Assembly: GCA_018350325.1 (NCBI GenBank)
Contig: JAEVLN010000006.1
Span: 1,697,193-1,761,192 of the forward strand
Reading direction: 5' to 3'
Source of the DNA: Globodera rostochiensis
Taxonomy: Eukaryota > Nematoda > Chromadorea > Rhabditida > Heteroderidae
Length of the DNA: 64,000 bases
Within the stretch, counting starts at the first letter, position 1. Every line of letters begins with the position of its first letter. Under the pieces are notes generated by a model, which saw only the letters and a program-made list of their open reading frames with translations, was not told where the DNA came from and did not search any database. The position numbers were made by a program, and so were the translations under genes. Shown one piece after another: positions 11,201 to 22,262 of this stretch.

Positions 11201-14200
11201 TCGGCTCACTCGTCGCACCCCGCCGCTGCCGTAACCGCCCGCGGCGATGCCACCGCCCGCCGGCGTTCCGCTGAGTGAAGCGGAGCAGCACAACTCGTCC
11301 ATCTCCGGGTCCAACAGCTTGCGATTCATGCGATACCAAATGATGTACTCGCAGTTATCAACCTCTGCAAAAATAGGCGTGTCATGAAAATACAAATTGT
11401 TCACCGGCGAATTTTTCAACTAAAAATTCGTAAAAACAAACACAAATCTTTCTCGGCGGCGCCTAGGGCAATGCCGACCGAGAAGCTTATGGACCAAAAA
11501 AAAAAGAAGCTAAAAACAAAATAAACGGAATAATCGACCAAAAACCAACAGAGTTTTTTTCGGTCAGTCCGGTTTTCTGTTCCTATCCTAACACCACTTT
11601 GGGGTTTGGGCTGTAAAATGCAGATTTCATAATTTTCCCACTGCCCTCCCATCCCTTAAAAAGGCAACTGACTGACCGCCCAGCAGTATGCGGTTGTTCT
11701 CACGGCACAGCAGGCCGACCAAGAAGGACTTGAGGGCGGCTTGCACATCGTTTGAAAGCTTGCGCACCGAGTCGTTCACCGTCAACACAATGCCCCAAAT
11801 GCATCCCAAATTCAAATGCTGCTGTTGTTGTTGCTGCAGCTGAACGTGTTGCTGATGATGGCCTTCTGTTCCTGATGGGGAGTAATTCAAAAAAGCTTCT
11901 TTCTTTTTGTTGCGAATTTTGCTTCACTTCTGGGAGGCGGATGCGTTGGCGGTGCCGATAGGCGCCGCCGCAAATTTGTTTTTTTTTTAACGAATTTGTT
12001 AAGAAAATTGGTCAAAAATAAATAATGTGTAGGAACAACAAAAAATATTGTTTTCTTTAAGACTCAACAATTTTTTTTTCAGGAATAAACCCGGCAAGAA
12101 ACCGGCGGCGTCCAGCAAATCTGGGCCAAAAAAGAAACATTGCAAAATTCCTCGTGGATATTGGAAAAATTGAAAAAAAAACACGGGACTCGGTCAACCC
12201 CATTTTCAGAAAATCTAAAAATGTAAACATGGATATTGGAAAAATTGAAAAAAAAACACGGGACTCGGTCAACCCCATTTTCAGAAAATCTAAAAATGTA
12301 AACATGGATATTGGAAAAATTGAAAAAAAACACGGGACTCGGTCAACCCCATTTTCAGAAAATCTAAAAATGTAAACATGGATTGAAAAAAAAAAAACAC
12401 GGGACTCGGTCAACCCCATTTTCAGTAAATCTAAAAATGTAAACATGGATTGAAAAAAAAAAAACACGGGACTCGGTCAACCCCATTTTCAGAAAATCTA
12501 AAAATGTAAACATGGATATTGGAAAAATTGAAAAAAAACACGGGACTCGGTCAACCCCATTTTCAGAAAATCTAAAAATGTAAACATGGATATTGAAAAA
12601 AAATTTTCAGTCCATTCAGTCCAACCAATGTGTTGCTGTTGCTTCCGTTGTTGTTGTTGCTGCTGTTGATCAGCCGTCGCAACACCCGGCAAATATTTGC
12701 GCGTCAGCAACAAGTAAAAGATGGAGCCCAGGGAGAACACGTCAGCGGCCATTGTGTACTTGCCGGCCCGGACTTCGCTGAATCAGTGAAAGTTGAGAAC
12801 GGACATTTGAGTCCCATCAAAAAAACTAATGCTTACCAAATAAGGAAAAATAAATAAAAGCCCTGGCTTGGTAAACCCAAATTGTTAGTTTTTACAAAAA
12901 AATTTTCATCAAAATTTTCTTTTTGAACATTTATTTGATCAACAAAAAAAAAATAAAAATGGAACCTGTCGATACAAAAAATTGTTTTTTTTTGTTGAAA
13001 AAATTACGGTGCCATGAAGGCCGGTGTGCCAAGCATAGTACGCAGTTGGCCTTGCACATCGCGCTTGGACAGCCCAAAGTCGGTGACTTTCTAAAAACAA
13101 ATATTTTTTTTTTTTCCTGAAAAAATCACTTTAAAATTTTATACCACATGGAGCCGTTTGACAACGCCGTCTTGGCCACGGGAGATCTCCTTGACCAGGA
13201 CGTTGCCGGCCGTCAAATCGCGATGCATGATATCGCTGCTGTGCATCAGCTTCAGCGCGTCGACGAGTTGAAGCAGTACATCGGTTGCTGCAAACAAAAC
13301 AAAAAATGTTACATAAATGTATCAATCAATTAATAAAAGTAAAGTGCATCACTGCACAAAAATTCGAATTTTTGGTGCCGGAGTGCTTCAAAACAATTTT
13401 TTCCGGGACTGAAACTCCCGGGGAATCCAGGACCCGCCGACGACACCCTCATGAAAGTGATAAATTGCCAGGTTTCGTTTGGGATTTTTTTTGAAATTTT
13501 TTCCCCAAACCTTACCCCAGGGCCGTAGCCAGGGGGGGGGGAAGGGGGGGGGGGGAATTCCCCCCCCCCCCAAAATGAAATTTGAGAAAAAAAAAACAAG
13601 AGGGGGGACCCTTTTGTTTTGCACTTTTACAATTTTTTGACCAATTTTTTAACAAATTGCCATCAAAAATCAAAAAAAAATTTGCATTTTTGAAACTTTT
13701 TTGAAAATTCCTTAAATAAAATACCTCGGCGCTCAACTGGGAAAGCCATTTGAGCGCCGCGCTCAGATGGTTCAAATTCCCACTCCCAAAATTTTTTTCT
13801 GGCTACGGCCCTGGCCCTGCCTTACCCAACAAAATTTCCATGGGCGCCCCCCGTTGCTTGGTGACAAAGTCCTTCAGACTGCCCGCCTCGCAGTATTCCA
13901 TCACAATGACCACCGCGTCGTCCAGCTTGAAGTCGTCCAAAATTTTTACAAACCGGCGTCCCTTCTTCTCGGCCATGCTCCGGTGAATTTTGATTTCGGT
14001 CTCCGGGTCCACCGAGTGGTGTTGCCGTCCGCCCTTTGGTATCTGAATTAAATTTTGGTTAAACAATTTTTAGGAAAAATTATTAAAAAATTTCAAAATT
14101 TAAATTCAGAAAAAATGATTTTTTTTTCCGACTTTTTGGGGGCGGGGGGGCTAGCTTCGGCCCGCAAGCTAAAACAGAAACGTCCTTCAGCCCCGTAGTA

Positions 14201-15625
14201 AAATCTATACAAAAATTAAGATTATCTTTACGGGTTCTGTCTTTTTTTTTCTCGTAATTTTTAGAAAGAAATATTAATTAGTCAGCTTTGGAAAAATAGT
14301 TAAGCACAAAGAAAAAAAAATTGCATTTGAAATTTCGAAAAAACGTTCGAATTCGGGTTCGGGGTTCAAACATTCACAAAATTCGAGCTCGAATTCGTGT
14401 TTTACGCATATTTTTACCCGAGAAACAACATGCATTTAAAATGCCTAAACATATGAAATTTTGGTAATGGTGTCTTTTACTGGTCCCGTTTTTTTTTTGT
14501 TTTAATGGAGGTTTTAAGAAATTCTGAGAATTTACTCGGGGGTTATCGAGGACGCTGATCACGAATATGATATCAAGTTTTATCATATGCATCATCTAAT
14601 CTATGATTTCAATATCTAAGATTTTTTGAAAAAAAAATCAAAAAATTTTCAGTCGCTAAAATTCGTGATCAGCGTCCTCGATAACCCCCGAGTACTTATC
14701 AGAATTTCTTAAAACCTCCATTAAAACAATTTAAAAAAACGGGACCAGTAAAAGACACCATTACATGAAATTTTTTTGATTTTTTTTTGGTCACCTTTAT
14801 TGAACCAACAATAAGCCTTTAGATAAAAATCCTAAAAAAATCCGTGAGCATTTTTTGAACAAACCTGAATCATTTTGAGTGCGTAGAGTTGACTGTTTGC
14901 ATATTTATTCTCGCAAAGGTACACTCGGCCAAAACCGCCCTCACCAATTTTCTTTAAAACGACGTATTTGTCCTTCTGTAAGTGGCAAAAAAACAAAGAA
15001 TTTTTTGTTTTTAAAGCAAAAATGTTGAGCAATTTTAATTGAATTTTCTAGAGGCCGGATTGGACCTGGGTGCAGACCTGGATCTGGTCTACATTTCGAC
15101 CAATTCCGAGCCCCGGACCCGAATTCGAACAATTTTTGTGCTCAAAAATCAATTTTAGCTTCCCCGGACCCGAATTCGAACAATTTTTGTGCTCAAAAAT
15201 CAATTTTAGCTTCAAAATCATGCAAAAAGCCACAAAATTACAACGAAAAGGCAAGTAATGATCGAATTCATTCTTTTCGAATGATTTTTAGGACGAAATG
15301 ATTTTTGGAAATTGTTGAATTTTAAAAAATTGTTTGAATTCGGGCTCGGGATTCGAAATTTGTCGCAATCAATGTCAGATTCGGATTCTACGCCCTCAAA
15401 TACCCCTATAAAAATCTTTTTACCCACTTAGAAAAAACTAACTTTTTCCAGAAAAACCTGAACTTTAATCCGTGTAAAACCAGGCTCAGCAGATCATTTC
15501 CAAAGTCCAGATCCAAGGCCCAGGAATTTTCAAAATTCCGGGCTCTAGAATATTCACTTAAAACAAAACAAAACAAAACTTACAAAGCATTTGCCAACAA
15601 TATTATCCACTGAAGATGAGGCCAT
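8275..15625 (-). CDS. Protein kinase with a long C-terminal extension
   Basis: Start exon 15584-15625 (MASSSVDNIVGKCF) joins in phase to 14865-14975 (glycine loop GEGGFG, lysine in YALKMIQ), 13826-14042 (hinge VIVMEYCEAGSLKDF), 13145-13287 (catalytic loop HRDLTAGNVLV), 13008-13090 (DFGLSK, then GTPAFMAPE across the junction) and 12777 downward (GKYTMAADVFSLGSIFYLLLT, then poly-Q). All key catalytic residues are present, so an active Ser/Thr kinase is likely; the family is not identified. Further in-phase exons follow: about 11677-11871 (Q-rich, then ALKSFLVGLLCRENN), to about 11050 (Gly-rich), about 10740-10499, 10216-10018, 9777-9920 (CSFCRPDP..ECIVELWRTVDG), 9658-9683 and onward, 9440-9530, 8860-9010, 8440-8510 and the last, ending at TAG 8275. 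Phases agree, but a second gene beginning after the kinase domain cannot be excluded. Introns are rich in repeats. Confidence 0.7.
12154..12600. repeat. 67-75 bp minisatellite in a kinase intron
   Basis: Six copies of a unit containing CACGGGACTCGGTCAACCCC and ATTTTCAGAAAATCTAAAAA, with starts at 12182, 12257, 12331, 12398, 12465 and 12539. The two 67-bp units lack part of the ATGGATATTGGAAAAATTG segment. Several overlapping open frames arise from it; none is taken as coding. Confidence 0.9.
13518..13819. mobile_element. hAT-type MITE (302 bp) abutting a kinase splice donor
   Basis: Ends CAGGGCCGTAGCC / GGCTACGGCCCTG, with an extra CAGGGC on the right, and an exact 8-bp duplication CCTTACCC at 13510-13517 and 13820-13827. 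The inner sequence (CCCTTTTGTTTTGC, then TTGACCAATTTT) matches the elements at 38915-39147 and 40461-40699. The duplicated octamer includes the kinase exon's own 5' splice site. Confidence 0.9.
14463..14766. repeat. Long palindromic element, about 100-bp arms
   Basis: The left arm (GGTAATGGTGTCTTTTACTG .. GGTTATCGAGGACGCTGATC) is repeated in inverse complement on the right (GATCAGCGTCCTCGATAACC .. CAGTAAAAGACACCATTAC). It lies in a kinase intron between the exons ending at 14042 and 14865. It is MITE-like; no clear target duplication was found. Confidence 0.8.
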
Positions 15626-16160
15626 GAATTGAAATAGCAAAAACGCTTAATTAAAAAGCGAATTAAAAATGTCTAATTTAAGCAAAACAACAAATTTGCG
15701 ACCTCGATTCTTCGATTTTTCTAACAAAAAACTCCAGCATTTTGTGCTTTACTTTTCTTTATGTTTTGGATTTTTTAATTGGCAAATTGTACGGGAATTG
15801 GCATTATGTTCACTTTTTTTTTGTTGTTGTTAAAAAAAACGAAAATTTCAAAATCCCGAGACTAAGCCTAAAATTTTTTTCTGAAACCTGTAAGCGCTAG
15901 GGTTGTCGGTTTTAGACCAAACCAAAAACCTTGGAAATTTTGGGTTCAGCTCGATAACTGAGGTAGTCACAGAAAACAACAAGCCTTAAATTTTAGAATT
16001 TGGTCAATTTTCCCCAAAATTGATAATAAATTGGAATTTTTGGGGCCCATTTTCTAGTCCCGAATTTACACATTCGTCGATCACTTGTTATAAAGAAGGG
16101 CAATTTATTCATTTTTCGTTGTTTTTTTTAAAGCTGATTTAATTGCATCGATTTCTCTCA
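15626..16160. other. Divergent intergenic region between the kinase gene and ETFA
   Basis: About 535 bp separate the minus-strand kinase start and the plus-strand ETFA start, so both promoters should lie here. The region is AT-rich; I see no recognisable regulatory motif. Confidence 0.4.
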
Positions 16161-19100
16161 ATGCTTATTAGTGCGTTTTCACCCGGACGGACAGCGGCTA
16201 CCACCAGAATTGCATCATTTTTACGGCATATAAATGTGAGTTTAAATACTTTTTATTTACAAATTTTGAAACAAAATATTTTTTTTTTGCGTTTAGGAAA
16301 TTTTTTTTTGAATACTCTAAAAAATAACCAACTAAAAAACCTACAATTTTTTGGACCGACGAATTTTGCTCTAAAGAATTTTAAAATTTTCAGGTCTCCC
16401 GCTCGGCGAGCACATTGGTGCTGGCGGAGCACAACGAACAGAAGCTGAACCCGGTGACGCTGAACGCCGTGTCGGCCGCCAAAAAGTTGGGCCATGACAT
16501 TGCACTGCTCGTGGCGGGCAAAAATGCCGAAGAAGTGGCCAAGTCGGCCGCAACAATTCCGGGCGTCAAGGTTTTTTTTAATTTTTGTTTGAATTTTTAA
16601 GCAAATTTTCAAGCGGTTCGGGCCCGGGCCTAGAAATCATCCGGTATTTAAAAGCATATTTTGGCCAACATTTTTTAACAATAAAAACGAAATTCTGCAC
16701 GTTTTTCATGCCCGTGCCCGGGTCAAAAATGGTTTTTTCAATCACCAGGATCTGAACTACTCGACCGGGACAAATCCCCGGTCCAGTCTGATCTTTACTG
16801 AATTTGTTTGATTTTAGAATGTTTTTTTTTCCATTTTTTTCTATTTTTTAACCGAATTTTTTTTTTGTCCATTTTTCAGCAAGTACTGTTCGCGCAGGAC
16901 GCCTCGCTGGAGGCGCTGTTGCCTGAGCGTGTGGCGCCTGTGCTGGTGGCGGTGCAACGCTCGCTGGGCGCCACGCACGTGCTTGCCAGTGCAACCGCGT
17001 TTACGCGCGCGGTGGTGCCGCGTGCGGCCGCCATGTGTGACGTGTCGCCTATCTCCGAGGTGGGGGGTTAGGAAAGGAATTTTTAATTTTTTTTTTTTTT
17101 TTGATGCGGGTGTAGGAAATTGGCGGAATTTAAAAAAATGTTTTTCGAATTTAACTGTGCAAATTTTCGGAATATTTTGGTGGTTCCGTTCCCGGACCAT
17201 TTTTGAAGCGGGATTTCTTTGTCCGAGACCGGAAAAAACCGATTTTTAAAACAATATTTTTTTTGGAAACAAATAAAAAATTTGTTTCTTTTAACTTTAA
17301 ACTTTGTTTGAAAATTTTGTGTAAGAGGTTTATGTTTTGATATTCAGATAAGTGCCGTGATTGGTGACGACACATTCACTCGACCCACCTATGCGGGGAA
17401 TGCAATTGCCAAGGTTTACTTTTTTTTATTATTATTCTTTCTTTATGAGGCAGGGAATGATGCCATCTCCAAAGCCACACGGCACGATTTCGAAAAACCC
17501 CTTGGCAATTCCCGTGGGGGTGTTCTGGCAAACTGAAACCCTTAAGGAAATTTGGTTGTGGTGGTGTCGATTTTGTACAATAACGGAATGTGGACCAGCG
17601 GGTCCCGTTCGGATGGTACCCGAACCGGGCGAGTGTTCCTCCAACAACGTCCTGAAGAATTTAGAAGAAAAAAAATCCTAGATTTCAAGGAGTATCCTTG
17701 CCGATAAATAGGACGCCGCCTCTTGCAGAAAACAATTTCCCATTTCTCAAAGGTGAAAAGCAGTGCGTCCGTGAAGTTCATCACGGTCCGTGCCACGGCA
17801 TTTGAACCGTCGCCCGCCGACGGAGGCAGCGCGGCAGTGCAAAAAGGTTTGCAAAAAAATGCTTCTTTTTCAACATATTAAAAACTGCAACGTCTTTTGC
17901 GTTGCGGCGTTCAGTTCAATTTCGGATAATTTTTTGTTATGGGAAAATATTTAGAAAAAAAACATATTTTTTTCGGGCTCATGGGCAGCATACCCATTAG
18001 AGAGACATGCCAAAAAAAGCCGCTTTTTTGGGATTGTGAGCACCGATTAAATTCTGAAATCCCAAAAAAAAAAAAAAAAATGGCCGCTCGGGATGCCGAT
18101 CATTCCCGACGATTTTTTTAGGGGTTTTGCGAGATCGGTTGAGAAATCTCAAAATTGTTTCCGGCGCCGTCAAGAAATTTAAAAAAAATTGTTGCGACCG
18201 ACGCCTTGCGTGCGATCAATTTTGGATTTTGTTTTTAAAAAAAAGGTTCATTTTTACGCGTGTATTTTAGAAAACCTACAATTTTTAAGGCGTTGTTTGT
18301 TTGTTTTTTTGTTTGTTGATGAATTCCGGTACGCCTAGGCCAGGGATGTTTAACCGAATTCCGGATTTCGAACATTTTTGGGTCCGGTCATTTGTCCCGT
18401 CCGTAATTTTTATTTTAATGTTTAAACCCCAAGGCACTTCCGTGCCGTGCCGTGCCGGGTTTTTACCAAGAATCTCTTGTTGTAAATGTTTGTTTCCCCT
18501 CCAGCGCCCGACTTCTCACCGCCACCGGCCGATGTCGTCGAGTTGAGTGCCTTTCTGGGCCAGGAGCTGTCCAAATCGGAGCGTCCGGAGTTGGCGGGTG
18601 CCAAAATTGTGATCAGCGGCGGGCGTGGGCTGAAGTCGGGCGACAACTTCAGCCTGCTGTACGACATAAATAATAATCCTTGAAAACATTTTTGAATTTT
18701 TACTATTTAAGGAATTTTTGTAATAAAAATCAAATCAAATTTTGTGTTTAATCAAAATTGTTCACAGTTATGCGCTTGCCGATGTGCTCGGCGCCGCGGT
18801 GGGCGCCTCGCGTGCAGCGGTCGATGCTGGCTATGTGCCAAACGACATGCAAGTGGGCCAGACCGGCAAAATTGTGGCACCGGTAAAGCCGCCCGAACCT
18901 TTTTACTTTTAACTAAAGTAGGTCGGGATTGGGATCCCGGTCGTGATTATCCCGGTTTTTGAAAATCCCGATCCCGGTTTTTGAAAAGTCGAAATCCCGT
19001 TCGAGATGCTGGCTTCCGATCCCGGCGTTCACGATTCCGGCCCCAGGTTTTTACCAAAAATCCCGATCCCGGCTTACCCTACTTTTAACCCGGAATTCGG

Positions 19101-19548
19101 GCTAAACAATTTTTTTTTTTTTTGGAATTTTGGGGGTTTCATAAAAAATAAATCTTTTTTTTTTGTCACCCCACAGCAATTGTACATCGCGGTGGGCATC
19201 AGCGGTGCCATTCAACATTTGGCCGGCATGAAGGACAGCAAATTGATTGTGGCCATCAACAAGGACAAAGACGCGCCCATCTTTCAGGTTGGCGGGCACC
19301 TTTTTTTAGAAGCCACAGGCCCCGTTTTCATGTCATGTTAGGCCACCAAGTTTGCAACACAACCACGAGCTTTTGGAGGAGTTCTTTTGCTTTTAAATTG
19401 GTTTTGAGTTACAGTTTTTTGTTAAAATGTTGATGACTGGCATATTTTCACGTTTTTTATGCAATTAAAGGTGGCCGACTTTGGTCTCGTCGCGGACCTG
19501 TTCAAGGCGGTGCCCGAACTGACGGAGGAGCTCAAGAAACAAAAGTGA
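16161..19548 (+). CDS. ETFA: Electron transfer flavoprotein alpha subunit, mitochondrial
   Basis: Nine exons join in phase to 349 residues (human form 333): 16161-16235, 16394-16570, 16880-17059, 17348-17413, 17753-17846, 18505-18658, 18768-18882, 19177-19287 and 19471-19548. The N-terminus is rich in Arg/Ser/Thr without acidic residues, as in a mitochondrial import signal. The body begins [20 protein letters not shown]. The C-terminal FAD-binding half carries the family signatures [64 protein letters not shown] and [19 protein letters not shown]. The protein pairs with the beta subunit, takes electrons from acyl-CoA dehydrogenases and passes them to ETF-ubiquinone oxidoreductase. Exon 6 uses donor GTACGA at 18659; reading on would give YDINNNP and a stop. 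Intron 4 contains a minus-strand open frame of unknown meaning. Confidence 0.95.
18914..19088. repeat. Inverted-repeat element in an ETFA intron
   Basis: TAAAGTAGGTCGGGATTGGG on the left and CCCGATCCCGGCTTACCCTA on the right form an imperfect terminal inverted repeat. The interior repeats CCCGATCCCGGTTTTTG. It resembles the 1082-1580 element, but no target duplication could be matched. Confidence 0.55.
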
Positions 19549-19686
19549 TATTCCCCCAATTTAGGCGTTAAAACTTTGAGGAAGTGTGTACATCAAATCG
19601 TAAATTTATGGTGGCATTTTTGTAAAAAATCAAATTCACCTTGCCTATTTTTTGACGATAATTTTATGCGCAAATATTGTAATATA

Positions 19687-20018
19687 TAGAGCCCGGATTT
19701 TATATGGACTAAAAACCCCCAAAAAGTGCCAAAATATGGACTAAAAAATATGCGAAAACTGGCAAAATCCAGTCAATTTAGGCGTAAAACCCTTTAAATT
19801 CGTCATTTTTTTAATTTTCGTTTTTTTAATGCATTTTTCTTAAGAAATTTTCGGAAAAAGACCGAATTTTTGACCAAAAAAGGCCAAAATGTGGATTTAT
19901 ATGGACTAAAAAGTCGCTCTAATTCTAAAATTTTTTAAAATGAATGCTATTTCTGGGCTTCTCTCATGATTCCCTATTCTCAAAAAAAAACATGTCAAAA
20001 CATGAAAATCCGGGCTTA
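19687..20018. mobile_element. hAT-type MITE (332 bp) just downstream of ETFA
   Basis: Ends TAGAGCCCGGATTTT / AAAATCCGGGCTTA with an exact 8-bp duplication GTAATATA (19679-19686, 20019-20026). It starts about 140 bp after the ETFA stop, probably in or near the 3' UTR. A disrupted relative lies at 41347-42653. Confidence 0.9.
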
Positions 20019-20399
20019 GTAATATACGCAAACAAATTATTCTTCAGATAAAAATTATACGTTTTTGCCCAAAAGAAGCGCCTTTTCTTTTAGAATTGGA
20101 CAAAACCGGGATTAATAATCGTTTTGGCCGGCTTTTCGGTCCCGATGAATTCCAAATCCGGGATTCTGTCCGTCTCAACTTTTATTTGGAATTTTTGGTT
20201 ACAATCCCCGGGTGGACCAAACAAAATGAATGACCTTCGGGATAAAATGGGCCACCTCCTCGACAAAAGTTGGGGAACCTTTTTTTCAATTGATTTCAAT
20301 TGCGCAAATGTCTGCGCCTCAAATGTGGCCAACCATTTTCAGACAATTTTTAGAATAAATGACCAACTAAAAATGTTAAAATAAAATTTAGTAATGTAA

Positions 20400-20885
20400 A
20401 TCTATTTTAGTAAAGCTGGGGCTTGGTGGTGGCACCTGCGCGCGCCCCAATTTCAAATAATGCCACCAAATGCACTTTGCACGCTTTTCAGTGATCATAT
20501 GCCATGCCTTGGGGGCTTGGGGATGGCATCCCCGCGCGCCTAATTTTAAATAATGCCACCTAATGCACTTTGCGCGCTTTTCAGTGATCATATGCCATGC
20601 CTTGGGGGCTTGGTGATGGCACCTGCCCGCGCGCCAATTTCAAATAATGCCACCAAATGCACTTTGCACGCTTTTCAGTGATCATATGCCATGCCTTGGG
20701 GGCTTGGGGATGGCATGCCCGCGCGGCAATTTCAAATAATGCCACCAAATGCACTTTGCGCGCTTTTCAGTGATCATATGCCATGCCTTGGGGGCTTGAG
20801 GATGGCATCCCCGCGCGCCATTTTTAAATTATGCCAACAATCCACCGTGGCAAAGAAACCCGTAAATTTTGAAGGCAATATAAAC
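20400..20885 (+). promoter_or_regulatory. Promoter module of E1: ATGCCA (DOG-box) array plus TATA block
   Basis: About four tandem units of roughly 93 bp, each reading AATTTCAAATAATGCCACC .. GCACTTTGCGCGCTTTTCAG .. ATCATATGCCATGCC .. GGGGATGGCATCC. ATGCCA occurs at 20460, 20499, 20553, 20592, 20647, 20686, 20739, 20778 and 20831, and its complement TGGCAT at 20524, 20711 and 20803: twelve in under 400 bp, where chance predicts well below one. ATGCCA is the DOG box reported for dorsal-gland effectors of Globodera. A fixed block follows (GGCAATATAAAC at 20875-20885, then GAGCAGTGTCA), about 100 bp before the ATG. The same arrangement precedes the four other paralogs. Confidence 0.75.
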
Positions 20886-20984
20886 CTCCGATGAGCAGTG
20901 TCAACACATCATTTTAAATCCATTTTATTATTCATCAGTTTCAATCAGATAAAAGTTATTTTCTAACAAATTATTTAGAAAAAA

Positions 20985-21455
20985 ATGAAAGTGTTCGCAA
21001 TGCTTATGTTGCGTTGTGCGCTTGTTTTGCTTTTGTCTTCGCTTCTTCATAACGGAACTTTGGCATCTTTCGCAGACTGGGCGACAGCGTGCCGGACATT
21101 TGCCAACGCTGGAATGCGACACGAATTAAAAACTTCGTTATTGGATCTAGATCATCTAAAGATGTCTTACGCCATTAATACATTTAAGACAATGCTGGAA
21201 AAAGTGAACGAATTTCCATTCGAAAGAATGGACGAACTTTTGAAGCGTCGTCTGCAAGAACCTCTGGAAAATGCAATAAGCAATTGCGAGGAATTGGATG
21301 AAAAAGTTAAACAATCTGGACTGAAGGACAAAAAAGATTTGGACAGTTTACTGACTGAAATACGTACATTTGCACAGGGCATTGCCGGGGAACTCGACAC
21401 GTTCATCACCGAGGTTAAGCAAAAGCTCAAGGAAAAAAAGAAGCATATTAAGTGA
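20985..21455 (+). CDS. Secreted effector-like protein, paralog E1 (short, no intron 1)
   Basis: A 156-residue single-exon frame. Residues 1-27 form a signal peptide (MKVFAMLMLR.., hydrophobic core, ending near NGTLA) shared with E2-E5. Then come a helical charged region and the family block VNEFPFERMDELLKRRLQEP followed by NAISNCEEL. Unlike E2-E5 it reads straight through the site of intron 1, and it stops after ITEVKQKLKEKKKHIK where the others continue for over 200 residues. An alternative is splicing from a donor near 21416 or 21457 to the remnant last exon at 21585-21641. No known domain. Extracellular secretion is expected from the signal peptide and absence of a second membrane segment; a role as plant-directed effector is inferred from the promoter only. 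Confidence 0.7.
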   Translation: MKVFAMLMLRCALVLLLSSLLHNGTLASFADWATACRTFANAGMRHELKTSLLDLDHLKMSYAINTFKTMLEKVNEFPFERMDELLKRRLQEPLENAISNCEELDEKVKQSGLKDKKDLDSLLTEIRTFAQGIAGELDTFITEVKQKLKEKKKHIK

Positions 21456-21584
21456 AGGTAAATACGTTGCATTTGTGTTATAGACAAATTGTACAATACT
21501 TCTTTTATAACCGCAGAACGTGTGTACGATAAGCGCAGTTTTTGAATAATTTAGTCAATTTTAAATTCTCAAAAATATTTTAAG

Positions 21585-21641
21585 GACCAAAATTTGATCG
21601 ACGAATGCAAAGAGATGGAAGTGACGATTTGGGCCCAGTAG
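21585..21641 (+). pseudogene. Remnant last exon of paralog E1
   Basis: After an acceptor AATATTTTAAG comes an in-frame segment DQNLIDECKEMEVTIWAQ and a stop, in the position of the last exon of E2-E5, which also begins Asp-Lys/Glu after TTTTTAG. The preceding 21480-21530 contains a decayed piece of the intron-3 repeat (AGACAAATTGTACAATACTT). It indicates that E1 once had the four-exon structure. Confidence 0.5.
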
Positions 21642-21820
21642 TAATTGGAGATGTTTACTCATTCATTTCGCGATTTTGCCTTTCCTTTTTTATTTCGGTT
21701 TTAAATTTTCATCTATTTTCCTTTGCTTTATATTGGTTACTTTCTTTGATCGGTAAAAGAATCATTGGCATTGGCACTGTAGAATTAATGATTAAGCGGA
21801 CTAAATGATTCATTAACTTA

Positions 21821-22095
21821 TGAAAAATGTTCGAAAATTTCGACTTTTTCGTGATCAGAGTAGTCTGTGTAACATTTTTGCAAGCTATTTGATCGATTAG
21901 CTTACACTTTTGCACAAATATTCTAAAGACTTAGAGCTTTCGACTAGTACTAAGATTTTGAAAAATGTTCGAAAATTTCGACTTTTTCGTGATCAGAGTA
22001 GTCTGTAACATTTTTGCAAGCTATTTGATCGATTAGCTTACACTTTTGCACAAATATTCTAAAGACTTAGAGCTTTCGACTAGTACTAAGATTTT
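21821..22095. repeat. Two tandem copies of a 137-bp sequence
   Basis: The sequence from TGAAAAATGTTCGAAAATTT to GACTAGTACTAAGATTTT occurs at 21821-21958 and again at 21959-22095, differing by a 2-bp indel (GTCTGTGTAAC against GTCTGTAAC). No coding content. Confidence 0.9.
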
Positions 22096-22167
22096 AACGC
22101 GGTTGGTTAAGAACAGAGTTAAGGTTTTTTAAACCGGCCGGGGGGGGGGGAACGAAGCGCACCCAAT

Positions 22168-22262
22168 TTTGGTGATCAGATGCCATTTCTTGGGGCTCGG
22201 GAATGGCATTCCCTCGCGCCCGTTTCAAATCATGCCACCAAATGCACTTTGCGCAGGGTTCT
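22168..22262 (+). promoter_or_regulatory. Orphan promoter unit of the secreted family
   Basis: A single diverged unit (GATCAGATGCCATTTCTTGGGG, GGAATGGCATTCCC, AATCATGCCACCAAATGCAC) with two ATGCCA and one TGGCAT, but no signal-peptide exon follows. Probably the relic of a lost family member or of array rearrangement. Confidence 0.6.

Noticed and set aside
12057..12467. Minus-strand frame repeating a FLDFLKMGLTESRVFF phrase
   Set aside because: Pure product of the 67-75 bp minisatellite in the kinase intron; period lengths vary and would break the frame between alleles.
17420..17796. Minus-strand open frame in ETFA intron 4 (..[20 protein letters not shown]..)
   Set aside because: No flanking exons, no family recognised, and three frames look equally plausible; noted only as odd GC-rich intron content.
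18914..19088. hAT-type call for the ETFA intron inverted repeat
   Set aside because: No matching 8-bp flanks could be found; kept only as an inverted repeat.
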